A DNA stretch of 64,000 nt from Blastobasis lacticolella (GCA_905147135.1 LR990041.1:13019907-13083906), one strand, 5' to 3'. Positions 12,701 through 21,309 are shown, counted from the stretch's first letter. The notes: generated by a model not told the origin, from the letters alone. Translations and numbers: made by a program.

Positions 12701-15700
12701 GACGCATCAAAGGACGCCTACGCTGCTGTCATATACATCAAAGTATTTGATGAGAACAAAAGCTCCGTATCCTTCCTCATAACAAAATCACATGTATCTC
12801 AAGCTAAGGATAAAGATGAGCTAATAATACCCAGATTAGAACTCCTTGGATTCATGATAGGGAGCAGACTCCTGAAATACGTGAGGAATAACTTGGAGCT
12901 GAAGATACACAAAGAGTATATATGGTCAGATAGCCAAGTAGTACTTAGTTGGATGACGTCGAGCAAGCTACTTCTGTCTCTCGTTGCTAACAGGATCAGA
13001 AAGATAAAACAAAATCATCCAAACACTAAGATGTGTTACATCAGCACAAAATTGAACCCTGCTGATATTGCCACCCGACCAAAGTTGTTTACAGAGAAGA
13101 AAGACGTCTGGTAGAATGGACCTGAGTTTCTCGCTAAGGACGAGTCCTATTGGCCCGAGAATCGACTCTATAAGACATATCACAACCTTCTTTTTTTTGG
13201 GGAGGTCCTAGGCGAAAGCCTAGGTAAGTCAACACAGGATACACCCAATGGTGGGGATGAATCCGTACAGACATCTAGAATCTCGAATCGTCTTGCAGAA
13301 GGACCTCAAGGAATACCTCAAGTACAAGGATAATTCTGTTTGCAATGTATCAAACATAGCGGTGGTCCATACCGCTTACCAGCTGCACCGGCATTACCAT
13401 CGGAGAGAGTGAACTACGACGGTGTTTATATGTATACAGGCGTTGACTACTGAGGTCATTTATTTGTGAACACACCAACTGGAAAGGCGAATAGGTGGAC
13501 AGCTTTGTTCACATGTCTAACAGTTCGAGCTATTCACTTAGAAGTCGTGAATGAACCTTCCGCTGAAGAGTGCCTTCTAGCACTGCGAAGGTTTTCAGCA
13601 ACTAGGAATATACCAAAAAGGATGTACTCAGATAATGCGACATACTTCAAATTGGTGTCTGAAGTGGTACAGCAGCCATACTGCGTAAAAAACAATATAC
13701 AATGGAAATTTACACCACAATTAGCCCCTTGACATGGAGCGTTATATGAACGCCTGCAGGGCTAGCACATGGTGCTCTCGCGCACGATTATCGAGAAAAG
13801 GCATGACATAGGTATTGCTATCTCTTTCATCTCAGCATTGAGAGAAGCAAACAAACGCTCTCCCGCGGCGCGAGCTTTGTCGCGGATACACTTGTGCTAG
13901 CCATGCTGGTAGCGTTAGTAAAACACTGCCTTAAACGAACCCTAGATAAACGCTTTCTCAACGATAGCAGGCTATTAACAGTTGTGAAAGAAACAGAGGC
14001 AATATTCAACACAAGGCCACTGACAAAGGTCGGTACGGAAGTGGAGCAAGTCCTACGACCAGCAGATTTTTAAGTCTGGGTAAATGCCTGACTGTGAAAC
14101 CAGCATTAGCAGAAGCTCCGGCAAATAGCACAACTACAAAGAATGACTTGATAGAGAGCTGGAAGAAGGGGCTAGAAACCCTAGAAGAATTTAAAAGGAT
14201 GTTCATAGGTCAGTATTTGGTGGCACTCAGGGAAAGGTCCAATCACGCACCCAAATAACCCAGAGTGAAGTGCCATCAAGCATCACAAGTCGGTGATCTC
14301 GTGCAAATTAAGGCTGACTATAAAAATAAGAGTCAATGGAAAGTGGGCAAAATTGACACATTGATTCAGGGGTGCAACGGTCAGTGTAGAGTCGCGCGAG
14401 GTAAAGTAGACGATTCTACATTAACGCGCTCTATCGGACACCTCTATCCTTTAGAGGTGGTTGAAGACGAGGAACCACCAGAAGCAGAGGCGATATCAGA
14501 GGACCTACCTAGCGTACCAGAAGTTAATCTACCAGGTGTCACTGATCCTCCAGCACTCGAAGTTCGAGTGGATCTCGAGCAGGATAACCCAGATGACCAT
14601 GTAGTAAAGGGTCAGAATAAAGCCCTGCCACCAGTCTGACCAGCGAGAGGTAGAACAAGAAGTGAGGAGTAAGCGATTAGCAGCCATTCGCGCAAGAGAG
14701 AAAATCATGGAATGGACACGTCACTTACTTGCCTTGCTGCCCTAACCTTCTTCGCTGTTGGGAGTGTCGCGAATTTAATACGCGAGATCTCGTAAAATAG
14801 TCGGTAAGTGTCACACCGTTGTTGTCAATCTTTTTGTATTGTGGTAACCCCGCTTTGGCTATGCTTTTGAATATAACGGTTCTGAAGGTTGACACGAGGA
14901 CAGAAAACGACGCTTTGTTGGTGGGTGCACTTAAACCCCAAGGTACGTGAACGGAGCAGATCAGGGCATAAGGAGTGCGCAGTACGACGCAGCGACCTGT
15001 GACCCTGGTAAGTGTTCATGTATATATTATACGACTGTCATTTATATGGTGTGGAAAGATGATGAGCCTGTACGTATGGAACTAGCACAGTAGCTTTCCA
15101 TTTGAATCCAATAAACGCTAGTATAATATACTCTGAGTAGTGTCATAGACATGGTGCGTAGAAATTGGACTGGAGCGAGTTCCTCTCGCCCAAAGACAGT
15201 CGACTCATAGTTGGAGCAACCGTGGCAGGACTATGGGGAAGGTGGAGGTCCTCGTGGAGGCAAAGCTTCCACGTCCGGCGGGTACTGGCTAGGTCAAGAT
15301 CTAGGTAAACTGCTCAGACCAGGCACCTATGATCAGCGAGTGTACTGGGAAGGCGGGTAGCCCGCCTCCCAGAATCACGGAGACCAAGAAGATGGAAAGT
15401 ACCCGGGCGATTTGTTACGCTTAGACCGGAGCGAGTCGACTGTGTTTGCTCAGCTTACTTGATAACAGTACGTACGACGTGAATGTAATACCGTCAATTC
15501 ATTACCGTACATGCATTGGCTTATACTGCAGTTGATTCATCTTATTACACCATGTGTATGTTATTATTTGTTGTCCTAATTGTATACGATTTATACTGAT
15601 TCATGATTATGAACCTACGGCACTATTAGTATATAGATAATTCATGGAAAGGGACGACAGTAAACAAATTCCTAAAGGTAGGTATATATATAATCAAACT

Positions 15701-18700
15701 AATGGACCTGCCACCACCTCGTTTGCGTACACATACGTAATTAAAATCCGTTGCGTTGGTTAAATGACCTAAGCGTACATATAGGTTTAGCTAGTGTCAA
15801 ATAAGAAGAGACTTGGCGGGTCACGTGGTTCGACTTGCGCTGTATACGATTACCTGCGCGAAATCCCCTTCACTGCCATTTGACAAGTCTCTTCTTTCGT
15901 GATATACATAGGGACAGACGGCGTAGTGCTACTTTGTTGTATACTATGTATAGACTGCGACACTCAAACACGATAGCAAACACACAATTGCATGTAACCC
16001 GGAGAATTCTTTCTAAATGTCTGATAGGTATATTGCTACTTGAGTTGCACTGTAAACATGTCCTCTATATTTCCATCGCCAGAATGTTCCCTTTCAAAAC
16101 TGGGCGGCCGTTCACGATAGAGGTGCTGGTGGATGAGAAGGAGACCTTATGGGCCGTGGACGGGAAGCCCTACTGCACCTACGCGCACCGGGTGCCGAGC
16201 CCCTTCAACGCGAGCTGGGTGCAAGTCGCCGGGATCAAGGACGCCTCGCTCAACATCGAGAAGACAGATGTGTACCCCGTGTTGGCACCGCCCGTTTTGG
16301 AGGTAGCCTACCTTGTCAATTTTATCTGGCTTTATATTTCGTAGATATCGGTGTGTAAGTGACAATGCACTTGCGGGTCTGCATTTTTGTTGCCTGCAAC
16401 CTAAATCTAAACCTACACCAACCTAAATTCATGAGTCGTGATGTTTTGAGCGACATTCACCGCTTACCTTCAGGTGGCCAGACAATAGAACTTATGTATG
16501 TAGCGATAGCACAGTGGCGTAGCATAGGTCACTAGCACCCGGTGCGGATTCCAAATTTGCCGCCCTCTTATTTTTGTAATCCATTATAAAAAATTTGGGG
16601 CATGGTAAAAAGAGTACTTTTATTGATTAACACTAACCTGAAAAGTGAAATTAACATTTTTGACATAGAGTAAAGTTTTGTAAAGTTTGGTAGTTAGATA
16701 TTATATATTTATTTGGCATGTTACTATTTTCGTTCCGATTGTACCTGCGCGCACCGGCGCTCGCAGCTAGGTAACAACAAAAAAAAAATGACGAAAAAAA
16801 CACTAAAAGAAATTAACTTTTTTTTTAAATTTTAATTTTTTTTCTAACTGCCACCACCGCAGCGCCGCCCCCGGCAAAGTGCCGCCCGGTGCGGACCGCA
16901 CCCTCCGCCCCCCCCATGCTACGCCACTGCGATAGCATATTCGAGTGAAATGTTACACTTATTTAGATGAAACAGTTCCCACGCAGACTTAGGCATCAGA
17001 ACGCCAAAGTAACGTAACTAATCAATCAACTTCGCCACGTGAGTCATTCACGATGTGTTGTAGTTCTGCAACTGCAAACATTGTTTGTGAGTAGGTATAC
17101 TTACTTAGCGACAACATATTACTTTTCTAAAGACATTATCGAACACATAAAGCCAAGTTAATAAGTCCCATTAAGTAGCGCCTTTATACAGTACCTAAGT
17201 ACCTACCTTTTAATCTCTTGGAACGGAATTCTGACCGAGCCACTCTTTCATTGTTTTCAATGGAGACACCCAAACTATGGCCAAATCCTTTAATTTTTCT
17301 GGATATACCTTCAAGCACATACGATAATTTTAATCTACAGGTATATAGGTACGTACATATTTATATCAGAAAAATATTAAAGCTGAGTGTGTATTTTTAA
17401 CAGGCAACTAAGGAACCCTACAGGACACAGTGCACGTGGCTCATAGAAAACATGTCATGTTGTCGCCGACAAGTCTTGGCCGTTTTTAAATAATTATTCA
17501 ACAAGAGCTCGACATAATAAGCGTTATCTTATCATCTGCCTTGAGAGACCATCGGATGACCTTAGCCTCCTCCTCATATATTTATTTTTCCAGGTACCAG
17601 TAAGATCATCGTTCCAAGCGCCGGCGGGGGACGAACCGACGTGGTGTCCCAATTTAATAGCTTCATTACCTCACGGGCTTCCAGATGGACATCAGATAGT
17701 AATCAGTGGAAGGTATGTATGTGTGCCGTGTCATAAAATTATACTTACTATTAAAGTGGGTACTAAATGTGTGCATAATCCAACAAGGTATAGTAACTCT
17801 ATTAGAATCACTAAATATATATTATAAAACAATTTTAATAGAGGACAATTTTTTTTTATAAGAGTGTAACGCGATATCTTGTCGGCGGCCACAGAAGTTA
17901 TTTCCCCACACTAGTACAGTTGACTAGGGGGTCTAAAAAGGCCACATTAGCGTTTAATATTATGATTCATATTAGAGTGCCACAAATTATCTGATCCGGT
18001 GGTCAATACTGGAACCAAGTGACGTCATTTTGATTTGTCATATCAATGTCAACAACAGCGACGCTGCACATAAGTTTGTGACTAATAAATGTGAATCATA
18101 AGTCAAAATATGAGTCAATTGCACTAGCGACATATCTTTTATCGTTTGTCCGGTAGAGTGAACTAGTGAGACTTCTTTTCTCGTTCATCCGGTAGAGTGA
18201 ACTAATGACACTTCTTTTTCGTTTGTCCGTTAAGATGAACTAGTGAGACTTCTTTTCTCTTTTGTCCGGTAGAGTAAACTAGTGAGACTTCTTTTCTCGT
18301 TCATCCGGTAAAGTGAACTAATGACACTTCTTTTCTCGTTTGTCCGTTAAGGTGAACTAGTGAGACTTCTTTTCTCTTTTGTCCGGTAGAGTAAACTAGT
18401 AAGACTTATTTTCTCGTTCATCCGGTAGAGTGAACTAATGACACTTCTTTTCTCGTTTGTCCGTTAAGATGAACTAGTGAGACTTCTTTTCTCTTTTGTC
18501 CGGTAGAGTAAACTAGTGAGACTTCTTTTCTCGTTCATCCGGTAAAGTGAACTAATGACACTTCTTTTCTCGTTTGTCCGTTAAGGTGAACTAGTAAGAC
18601 TTCTTTTCTCGTTCATCCGGTAGAGTGAATTAATGACACTTCTTTTGTCGTTTGTCCGTTAGGGTGAACTAGTGAGACTTCTTTTCTCTTTTGTCCGGTA

Positions 18701-21309
18701 GAGTAAACTAGTGAGACTTCTTTTCCCGTTCATCCGGTAGAGTAAACTAGTGAGACTTCTTTTCTCGTTCATCCGGTAGAGTAAACTAAAGAGATTCTTT
18801 TCTGTTTGTCCGCTAGAGTGAACTAGTGAGACTATTTTTGTCGTTCATCCGGTAGTGAATTAGTTGCACTTCTTTTCCCATTAGTCCAGTACAGTGACCT
18901 ACTGACACCTCCATGCACTCCCAGACTGCGTCCGATGCTGCACTCGTTCACGGTGGAGCTGTTGGACCGCGCACACGAGTGGCCGACGCCCAACGTGCAC
19001 GCGCACGCGAACCTGCGCGCCCACGACGAGGCGCAGCTCGACCGGCAGCTGGTCGTGCTGAACGCCTGGCTGGGCGGCTGGGGCGCCGAGCGCCGGCAGC
19101 GGACTGCGAGACTCGTGCCTGGTACTAAGGTATGGGTTACGTCATAGCTGCTACGACATATTGGCATCTCGACCGGCAGCTGGTCGTGCTGAACGCCTGG
19201 CTGGGCGGCTGGGGCGCCGAGCGCCGGCAGCGGACTGCGAGACTCGTGCCTGGTACTAAGGTATGGGTTACGTCATAGCTGCTACGACATATTGGCATCT
19301 CGACCGGCAGCTGGTCGTGCTGAACGCCTGGCTGGGCGGCTGGGGCGCCGAGCGCCGGCAGCGGACTGCGAGACTCGTGCCTGGTACTAAGGTATGGGTT
19401 ACGTCATAGCTGCTACGACATATTGGCATCTCGACCGGCAGCTGGTCGTGCTGAACGCCTGGCTGGGCGGCTGGGGCGCCGAGCGCCGGCAGCGGACTGC
19501 GAGACTCGTGCCTGGTACTAAGGTATGGGTTACGTCATAGCTGCTACGACATATTGGCATCTCGACCGGCAGCTGGTCGTGCTGAACGCCTGGCTGGGCG
19601 GCTGGGGCGCCGAGCGCCGGCAGCGGACTGCGAGACTCGTGCCTGGTACTAAGGTATGGGTTACGTCATAGCTGCTACGACATATTGGCATCTCGACCGG
19701 CAGCTGGTCGTGCTGAACGCCTGGCTGGGCGGCTGGGGCGCCGAGCGCCGGCAGCGGACTGCGAGACTCGTGCCTGGTACTAAGGTATGGGTTACGTCAT
19801 AGCTGCTACGACATATTGGCATCTCGACCGGCAGCTGGTCGTGCTGAACGCCTGGCTGGGCGGCTGGGGCGCCGAGCGCCGGCAGCGGACTGCGAGACTC
19901 GTGCCTGGTACTAAGGTATGGGTTACGTCATAGCTGCTACGACATATTGGCATCTCGACCGGCAGCTGGTCGTGCTGAACGCCTGGCTGGGCGGCTGGGG
20001 CGCCGAGCGCCGGCAGCGGACTGCGAGACTCGTGCCTGGTACTAAGGTATGGGTTACGTCATAGCTGCTACGACATATTGGCATCTCGACCGGCAGCTGG
20101 TCGTGCTGAACGCCTGGCTGGGCGGCTGGGGCGCCGAGCGCCGGCAGCGGACTGCGAGACTCGTGCCTGGTACTAAGGTATGGGTTACGTCATAGCTGCT
20201 ACGACATATTGGCATCTCGACCGGCAGCTGGTCGTGCTGAACGCCTGGCTGGGCGGCTGGGGCGCCGAGCGCCGGCAGCGGACTGCGAGACTCGTGCCTG
20301 GTACTAAGGTATGGGTTACGTCATAGCTGCTACGACATATTGGCATCTCGACCGGCAGCTGGTCGTGCTGAACGCCTGGCTGGGCGGCTGGGCGCCGAGC
20401 GACGGCAGCGGACTGCGAGACTCGAGCCTGGTACTAAGGTATGGGTTACGTCATAGCTGCTACGACATATTGGCATCTCGACCGGCAGCTGGTCGTGCTG
20501 AACGCCTGGCTGGGCGGCTGGGCGCCGAGCGACGGCAGCGGACTGCGAGACTCTTGCCTGGTACCAAGGTATGACATCTTGACGTGAAATTCCCGGATGT
20601 GTTCTGGCGCGCGAGGCATGGGGACCCCATGACCATGATCAAGGGTTTGGCAGCACGACCGGCAGCTGGTCGTGCTGAACGCCTGGCTGGGCGGCTAGGG
20701 CGCCGAGCGACGGCAGCGGACTGCGAGACTCGACTAAGATATGGGTTATATTATAGCTGCCGCGTATGACGTCATCTTGACGTCAACATTCAGGTTGTGC
20801 CCTGGCGTGCGAAGCTTGGTATCCGCCCTGACCATGATCTAGGGTTTGGGAGATCAGGTAATTATATTGGAACGGCTGTCGTCTGACCGCCGCTACTCAG
20901 GGAACCTGATCAGATTGGATAATGGTTACACATTCAGTTGCCTGACTGAAAGAAGATAGAACTAGAAGAAGAATAGAACGTCGTGTGTGAGCCATATCCA
21001 AATATTCAATCAAGCTTGCTATTACTAAGAATAACATCGTCGAAAATCTCAAATTACCAAAAAATTTGCTGTAAACGGTGAAAGCCCTCACCCCCAGCAA
21101 GACCACTAATTTAAACCCTCCTCTTTCCACAGACAACCTTCCGTATACTCCGCAGTCCGGACGCGTGGCTCGTGTACGCGGACGACATGTTGATCGGTGA
21201 AATGGAGTACCGCGCATCGCCGGACGGCGTACGGGCGGTGCGCGTGCGTGGAGACCTCTATCCGGACGAGATATACGTCTGTCCGTCCAGCTCATCGCCC
21301 ACACAGTGA
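3626..21309 (+). CDS. Tandem-repeat galectin gene, six exons seen (N-terminus missing)
   Basis: Encodes a beta-galactoside-binding lectin with two galectin carbohydrate-recognition domains (CRDs). Insect members are thought to act in immunity and cell adhesion. Exons 3626-3735, 6917-7063, 16083-16302, 17594-17712, 18925-19129 and 21133-21309 join with matching phases and GT-AG borders to give 325 residues plus stop. CRD1 shows HFNVR, VVRNT and KWASEE; CRD2 shows HANLR, VVLNAW and GGWGAERR. These match the family's H-x-N-x-R and N...W-G-x-E-R ligand residues, so both domains may bind sugar. No signal peptide is visible, as is usual for galectins, but the first exon is not identified. Introns contain a BEL element, MITEs and two tandem arrays next to exon 18925-19129. 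Each exon is supported by family resemblance; the joined gene is inferred from phase agreement. Confidence 0.85.
3826..4028 (-). repeat. tRNA-derived SINE, family B, antisense copy
   Basis: On the minus strand it begins with a tRNA-like head (GACCTGAGTGG...) and carries a degenerate RNA polymerase III B box in GGTTCGATTCCCGGCCGGG, then a tail containing TTACGGGTCTGGG. It closely matches a second antisense copy at 6447-6661. Confidence 0.7.
4651..4767 (-). mobile_element. MITE family M1, copy 1
   Basis: An element of roughly 110-120 bp with near-20-bp terminal inverted repeats built on AAGAAGAGACTTG. The same unit recurs in opposite orientation at 15796-15903 and 60379-60490, with a conserved core GATTACCTGCGCGAAATCC. 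There is no coding capacity. Confidence 0.7.
6240..6415 (-). repeat. SINE-A, antisense 3' portion
   Basis: Begins with TCTTGGCGTCAATATCCCGG, the reverse complement of the family tail, and runs to GGGAACCTGACCAGATT. It lacks the tRNA-like head. It belongs to the most abundant repeat family of the window. Confidence 0.7.
6447..6661 (-). repeat. tRNA-derived SINE, family B, antisense copy
   Basis: Reads on the minus strand as a tRNA-like head with box A-like TGGTTCAGTGATCAACACGC and a near-perfect B box in CCGGGTTCGATTCCCGG, followed by the shared tail. It is better preserved than the copy at 3826-4028. A short piece of the same family lies at about 22768-22820. Confidence 0.75.
6917..7063 (+). 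CDS. Galectin exon b: core of CRD1 sugar site
   Basis: Acceptor ATTCCAG at 6916, donor TACAG|GTGAGTG at 7063. The peptide FALNIGCGDAESGHADVAVH continues as HFNVRMPQ and VVRNTKKGGKWASEE. These are the galectin ligand residues: His, Asn and Arg of H-x-N-x-R, then Asn, Trp and Glu. The exon is GC-rich against an AT-rich intron. Phases 2 in and 2 out. Confidence 0.9.
7064..7811. other. Galectin intron upstream of the BEL element, with dispersed repeat
   Basis: About 7078-7280 is a dispersed repeat (CATCACAGCCCATAACAG... CTCCACGCTGGGCAGGCGGG) with relatives at 24931-25200 (inverted) and 31735-32283. A second repeat, about 7440-7540, resembles 3510-3600. The last five bases, GTAAA at 7807-7811, are the left target duplication of the BEL element. 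Confidence 0.65.
7812..8706 (+). repeat. BEL element left LTR
   Basis: 895 bp, starting TGTCGCGAATTT and ending AAAGGGACGACA. It contains an AATAAA polyadenylation motif in CAATAAACGC near 8158. It matches the right LTR at every base I compared except 8239 (T here, C in the partner). Confidence 0.93.
10407..10502 (+). pseudogene. BEL gag N-terminal stub
   Basis: An ATG after GTAAC opens a frame beginning MDEVLSKRVELRRAALEEV that stops at about 10502, where the sequence switches to antisense gag. It is probably the original start of the Gag protein, cut by the inversion breakpoint. No longer functional. Confidence 0.55.
10463..11390 (-). pseudogene. Inverted BEL gag segment with zinc-knuckle region
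   Basis: Read on the minus strand from about 11390 down. First comes a Gag (DUF1759-like) part with LNPPKFSGDCPKHTEPW, then HDRNLINTDKLS and LTTTNENH. Last comes a cysteine-rich part, CLFCKLTYHTSDDCRKVTN followed by KCLRKGHKTEE, typical of BEL zinc knuckles. Stops interrupt it. Its orientation is opposite to the pol region and to the gag start, so about 0.9 kb inside the element has been flipped. Sequence between gag and reverse transcriptase (aspartic protease region) was not recognised and may be deleted. Confidence 0.75.
11425..14639 (+). pseudogene. BEL/Pao pol pseudogene (RT, RNase H, integrase, DUF5641)
   Basis: 11425-11703 encodes the segment before reverse transcriptase (LWSLESTGITNSP, FNETVQNQNKLYLVKWPW). 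11704-12360 is the reverse transcriptase with FGILADVEKAFL and YVDNLVTGA, broken by several stops. 12362-13114 is an open RNase H region (CFTDASKDAYAAV, RLELLGFM, WSDSQVVLSWM). About 13400-14070 is integrase (TALFTCLTVRAIHLEVV, YSDNATYFK, KFTPQLAP, FNTRPLT). 14265-14639 is the C-terminal DUF5641-like part (VGDLVQIKADYKNKSQWKVG). At least ten stops or frame changes make an active polyprotein impossible. Confidence 0.9.
14765..15659 (+). repeat. BEL element right LTR
   Basis: 895 bp, same ends and length as the left LTR. The only difference noticed is C in CTCTCGCCCAAAG where the left LTR has T. It is followed directly by the target duplication GTAAA. Confidence 0.93.
15796..15903 (+). mobile_element. 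MITE family M1, copy 2
   Basis: Termini GTCAAATAAGAAGAGACTTG and, as reverse complement of the far end, a near match with AAAGAAGAGACTTG (about 17 of 20 bases). The core GTATACGATTACCTGCGCG is shared with the other two copies. It lies 137 bp after the BEL element. Confidence 0.7.
16083..16302 (+). CDS. Galectin exon c: end of CRD1 and linker
   Basis: Acceptor CCATCGCCAG at 16082, donor TTGGAG|GTAGCC at 16302. The peptide contains FPFKTGRPFTIEVLVDEKE, VDGKPYCTYAHRVP and WVQVAGIKDASLNIEKTDVY. This is the F-x-F-K-x-G ... F-x-h-R-h-P signature that closes a galectin CRD, and it then leads into a short linker. Very GC-rich second half. Enters in phase 2 and ends in phase 0. Confidence 0.9.
16303..17593. 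other. Galectin inter-CRD intron
   Basis: Holds the hAT-type MITE at 16512-16929 and a small dispersed repeat near 16380-16480 (TTGCCTGCAACCTAAA, related to 37965-38060). The remainder is AT-rich with GGTACCTAC motifs. No additional exon is evident. Confidence 0.6.
16512..16929. mobile_element. hAT-type MITE with 8-bp target duplication
   Basis: A 418-bp element with 14-bp terminal inverted repeats CAGTGGCGTAGCAT...ATGCTACGCCACTG. It is flanked by an exact 8-bp direct repeat CGATAGCA at 16504-16511 and 16930-16937. The 8-bp duplication and the CAGTGGCG end are characteristic of hAT transposons. Inside are GC-rich flanks and poly-A and poly-T tracts but no transposase, so it depends on a transposase from elsewhere. 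Confidence 0.88.
17594..17712 (+). CDS. Galectin exon d: start of CRD2
   Basis: Acceptor TTTTTCCAG at 17593, donor GGAAG|GTATGTATG at 17712. The peptide carries VPVRSSFQAPAGDEPTW and ASLPHGLPDGHQIVISGR, the opening strands of a second galectin domain. Phase 0 in, phase 2 out, which matches the exons on both sides. Confidence 0.87.
18118..18905 (+). repeat. Minisatellite, 20 units of about 39 bp, ending at a galectin 3' splice site
   Basis: Twenty units, counted from the CCGGT/CCGTT step between 18152 and 18886, spacing 38-39 bp. A unit reads like GTGAACTAATGACACTTCTT then TTCTCGTTTGTCCGTTAAG. Units 2-12 show a three-unit higher order of about 117 bp (ATCCGGTAGAGTG, GTCCGTTAAG, GTCCGGTAGAGTAAA). 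Each has a CTAAT or CTAGT followed by a pyrimidine-rich run, like a branch point and polypyrimidine tract. The last degenerate unit flows into CTCCCAG, the acceptor of exon 18925. Confidence 0.9.
18925..19129 (+). CDS. Galectin exon e: core of CRD2 sugar site
   Basis: Acceptor GCACTCCCAG at 18924, donor ACTAAG|GTATGG at 19129. The peptide begins LRPMLHSFTVELLDRA and contains HANLR (H-x-N-x-R), VVLNAW and GGWGAERR, the galectin ligand residues. Reading past the first donor gives V-W-V-T-S-stop, so normal protein needs this donor. The last 93 bp (31 codons, from CTCGACCGGCAG at 19037) is the part copied in the downstream array. Enters in phase 2, ends in phase 0. Confidence 0.9.
19037..20576 (+). 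repeat. 131-bp tandem array of galectin exon end plus donor, 12 copies
   Basis: Copies start at 19037, 19168, 19299, 19430, 19561, 19692, 19823, 19954, 20085, 20216, 20347 and 20477. The period is exactly 131 bp except between the last two (130). Each unit is 93 bp of exon (31 codons including VVLNAWLGGWGAERR), the donor AAG|GTATGG and 38 bp of intron. Copies 1-10 look identical by eye. Copies 11 and 12 lose one G in the GGCTGGGG stretch and carry a few substitutions (CGACGG for CGCCGG). Copy 1 is the real exon end. Confidence 0.95.
20577..20658 (-). repeat. SINE-A tail fragment inside the array's decayed end
   Basis: CATCTTGACGT... CCATGACCATGATCAAGGG is the reverse complement of the SINE-A 3' region. 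It separates array copy 12 from a decayed copy 13. A longer SINE-A lies after copy 13 with nearly the same first 80 bp. Confidence 0.65.
20659..20760 (+). repeat. Decayed copy 13 of the 131-bp unit
   Basis: Begins CGACCGGCAGCTGGTCGTGC and keeps GCCTGGCTGGGCGGCT, but has TAG in place of TGG and loses CTGGT near the donor, giving ACTAAGATATGGG. It no longer has the GT donor dinucleotide at the expected place. It is probably a remnant of an older duplication that also copied part of a neighbouring SINE. Confidence 0.75.
20770..20965 (-). repeat. SINE-A, antisense
   Basis: From GTCATCTTGACGTCAACATT to ATGGTTACACATTCAGTTGC. It matches the antisense copies at 56451-56650 and 58190-58470. It lacks a tRNA-like head. 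Confidence 0.7.
21133..21309 (+). CDS. Galectin last exon: end of CRD2
   Basis: Acceptor CTTTCCACAG at 21132. The frame ends in TGA at 21307-21309. The peptide starts TTFRILRSPDAWLVYADDM and ends YVCPSSSSPTQ. It is the closing strand region of CRD2 but more divergent than in CRD1: the usual F-x-F is only partly kept. Phase 0 entry fits the donor at 19129. Confidence 0.85.
   Translation, partial: TTFRILRSPDAWLVYADDMLIGEMEYRASPDGVRAVRVRGDLYPDEIYVCPSSSSPTQ

Larger units (their letters stand above)
7812..15659 (+). mobile_element. BEL/Pao LTR retrotransposon, defective, with target duplication
   Basis: A 7,848-bp element with 895-bp direct LTRs (TGTCGC...GACGACA), flanked by the 5-bp duplication GTAAA at 7807-7811 and 15660-15664. 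A likely primer-binding site starts four bases after the left LTR (TGGTGGAGGTGCTGGG, 8711). Pol runs on the + strand at about 11425-14639 in the order reverse transcriptase, RNase H, integrase and C-terminal DUF5641-like domain, which is typical of BEL/Pao. Many in-frame stops and frame breaks disable it. The gag segment (about 10500-11390) is inverted. It lies in the same orientation as the galectin gene, within an intron. Confidence 0.92.

Noticed and set aside
12968..13183. Minus-strand frame in the BEL pol region
   Set aside because: Antisense to the RNase H region; no homology seen.
18832..19167. 111-codon minus-strand open frame over the galectin exon
   Set aside because: It is the antisense shadow of a GC-rich coding exon; the + strand shows galectin residues and splice sites.
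19037..20576. CRISPR-like array because of the regular exact repeats
   Set aside because: The units are directly abutting 131-bp tandem copies of exon and intron sequence with no unique spacers, in a eukaryotic gene.
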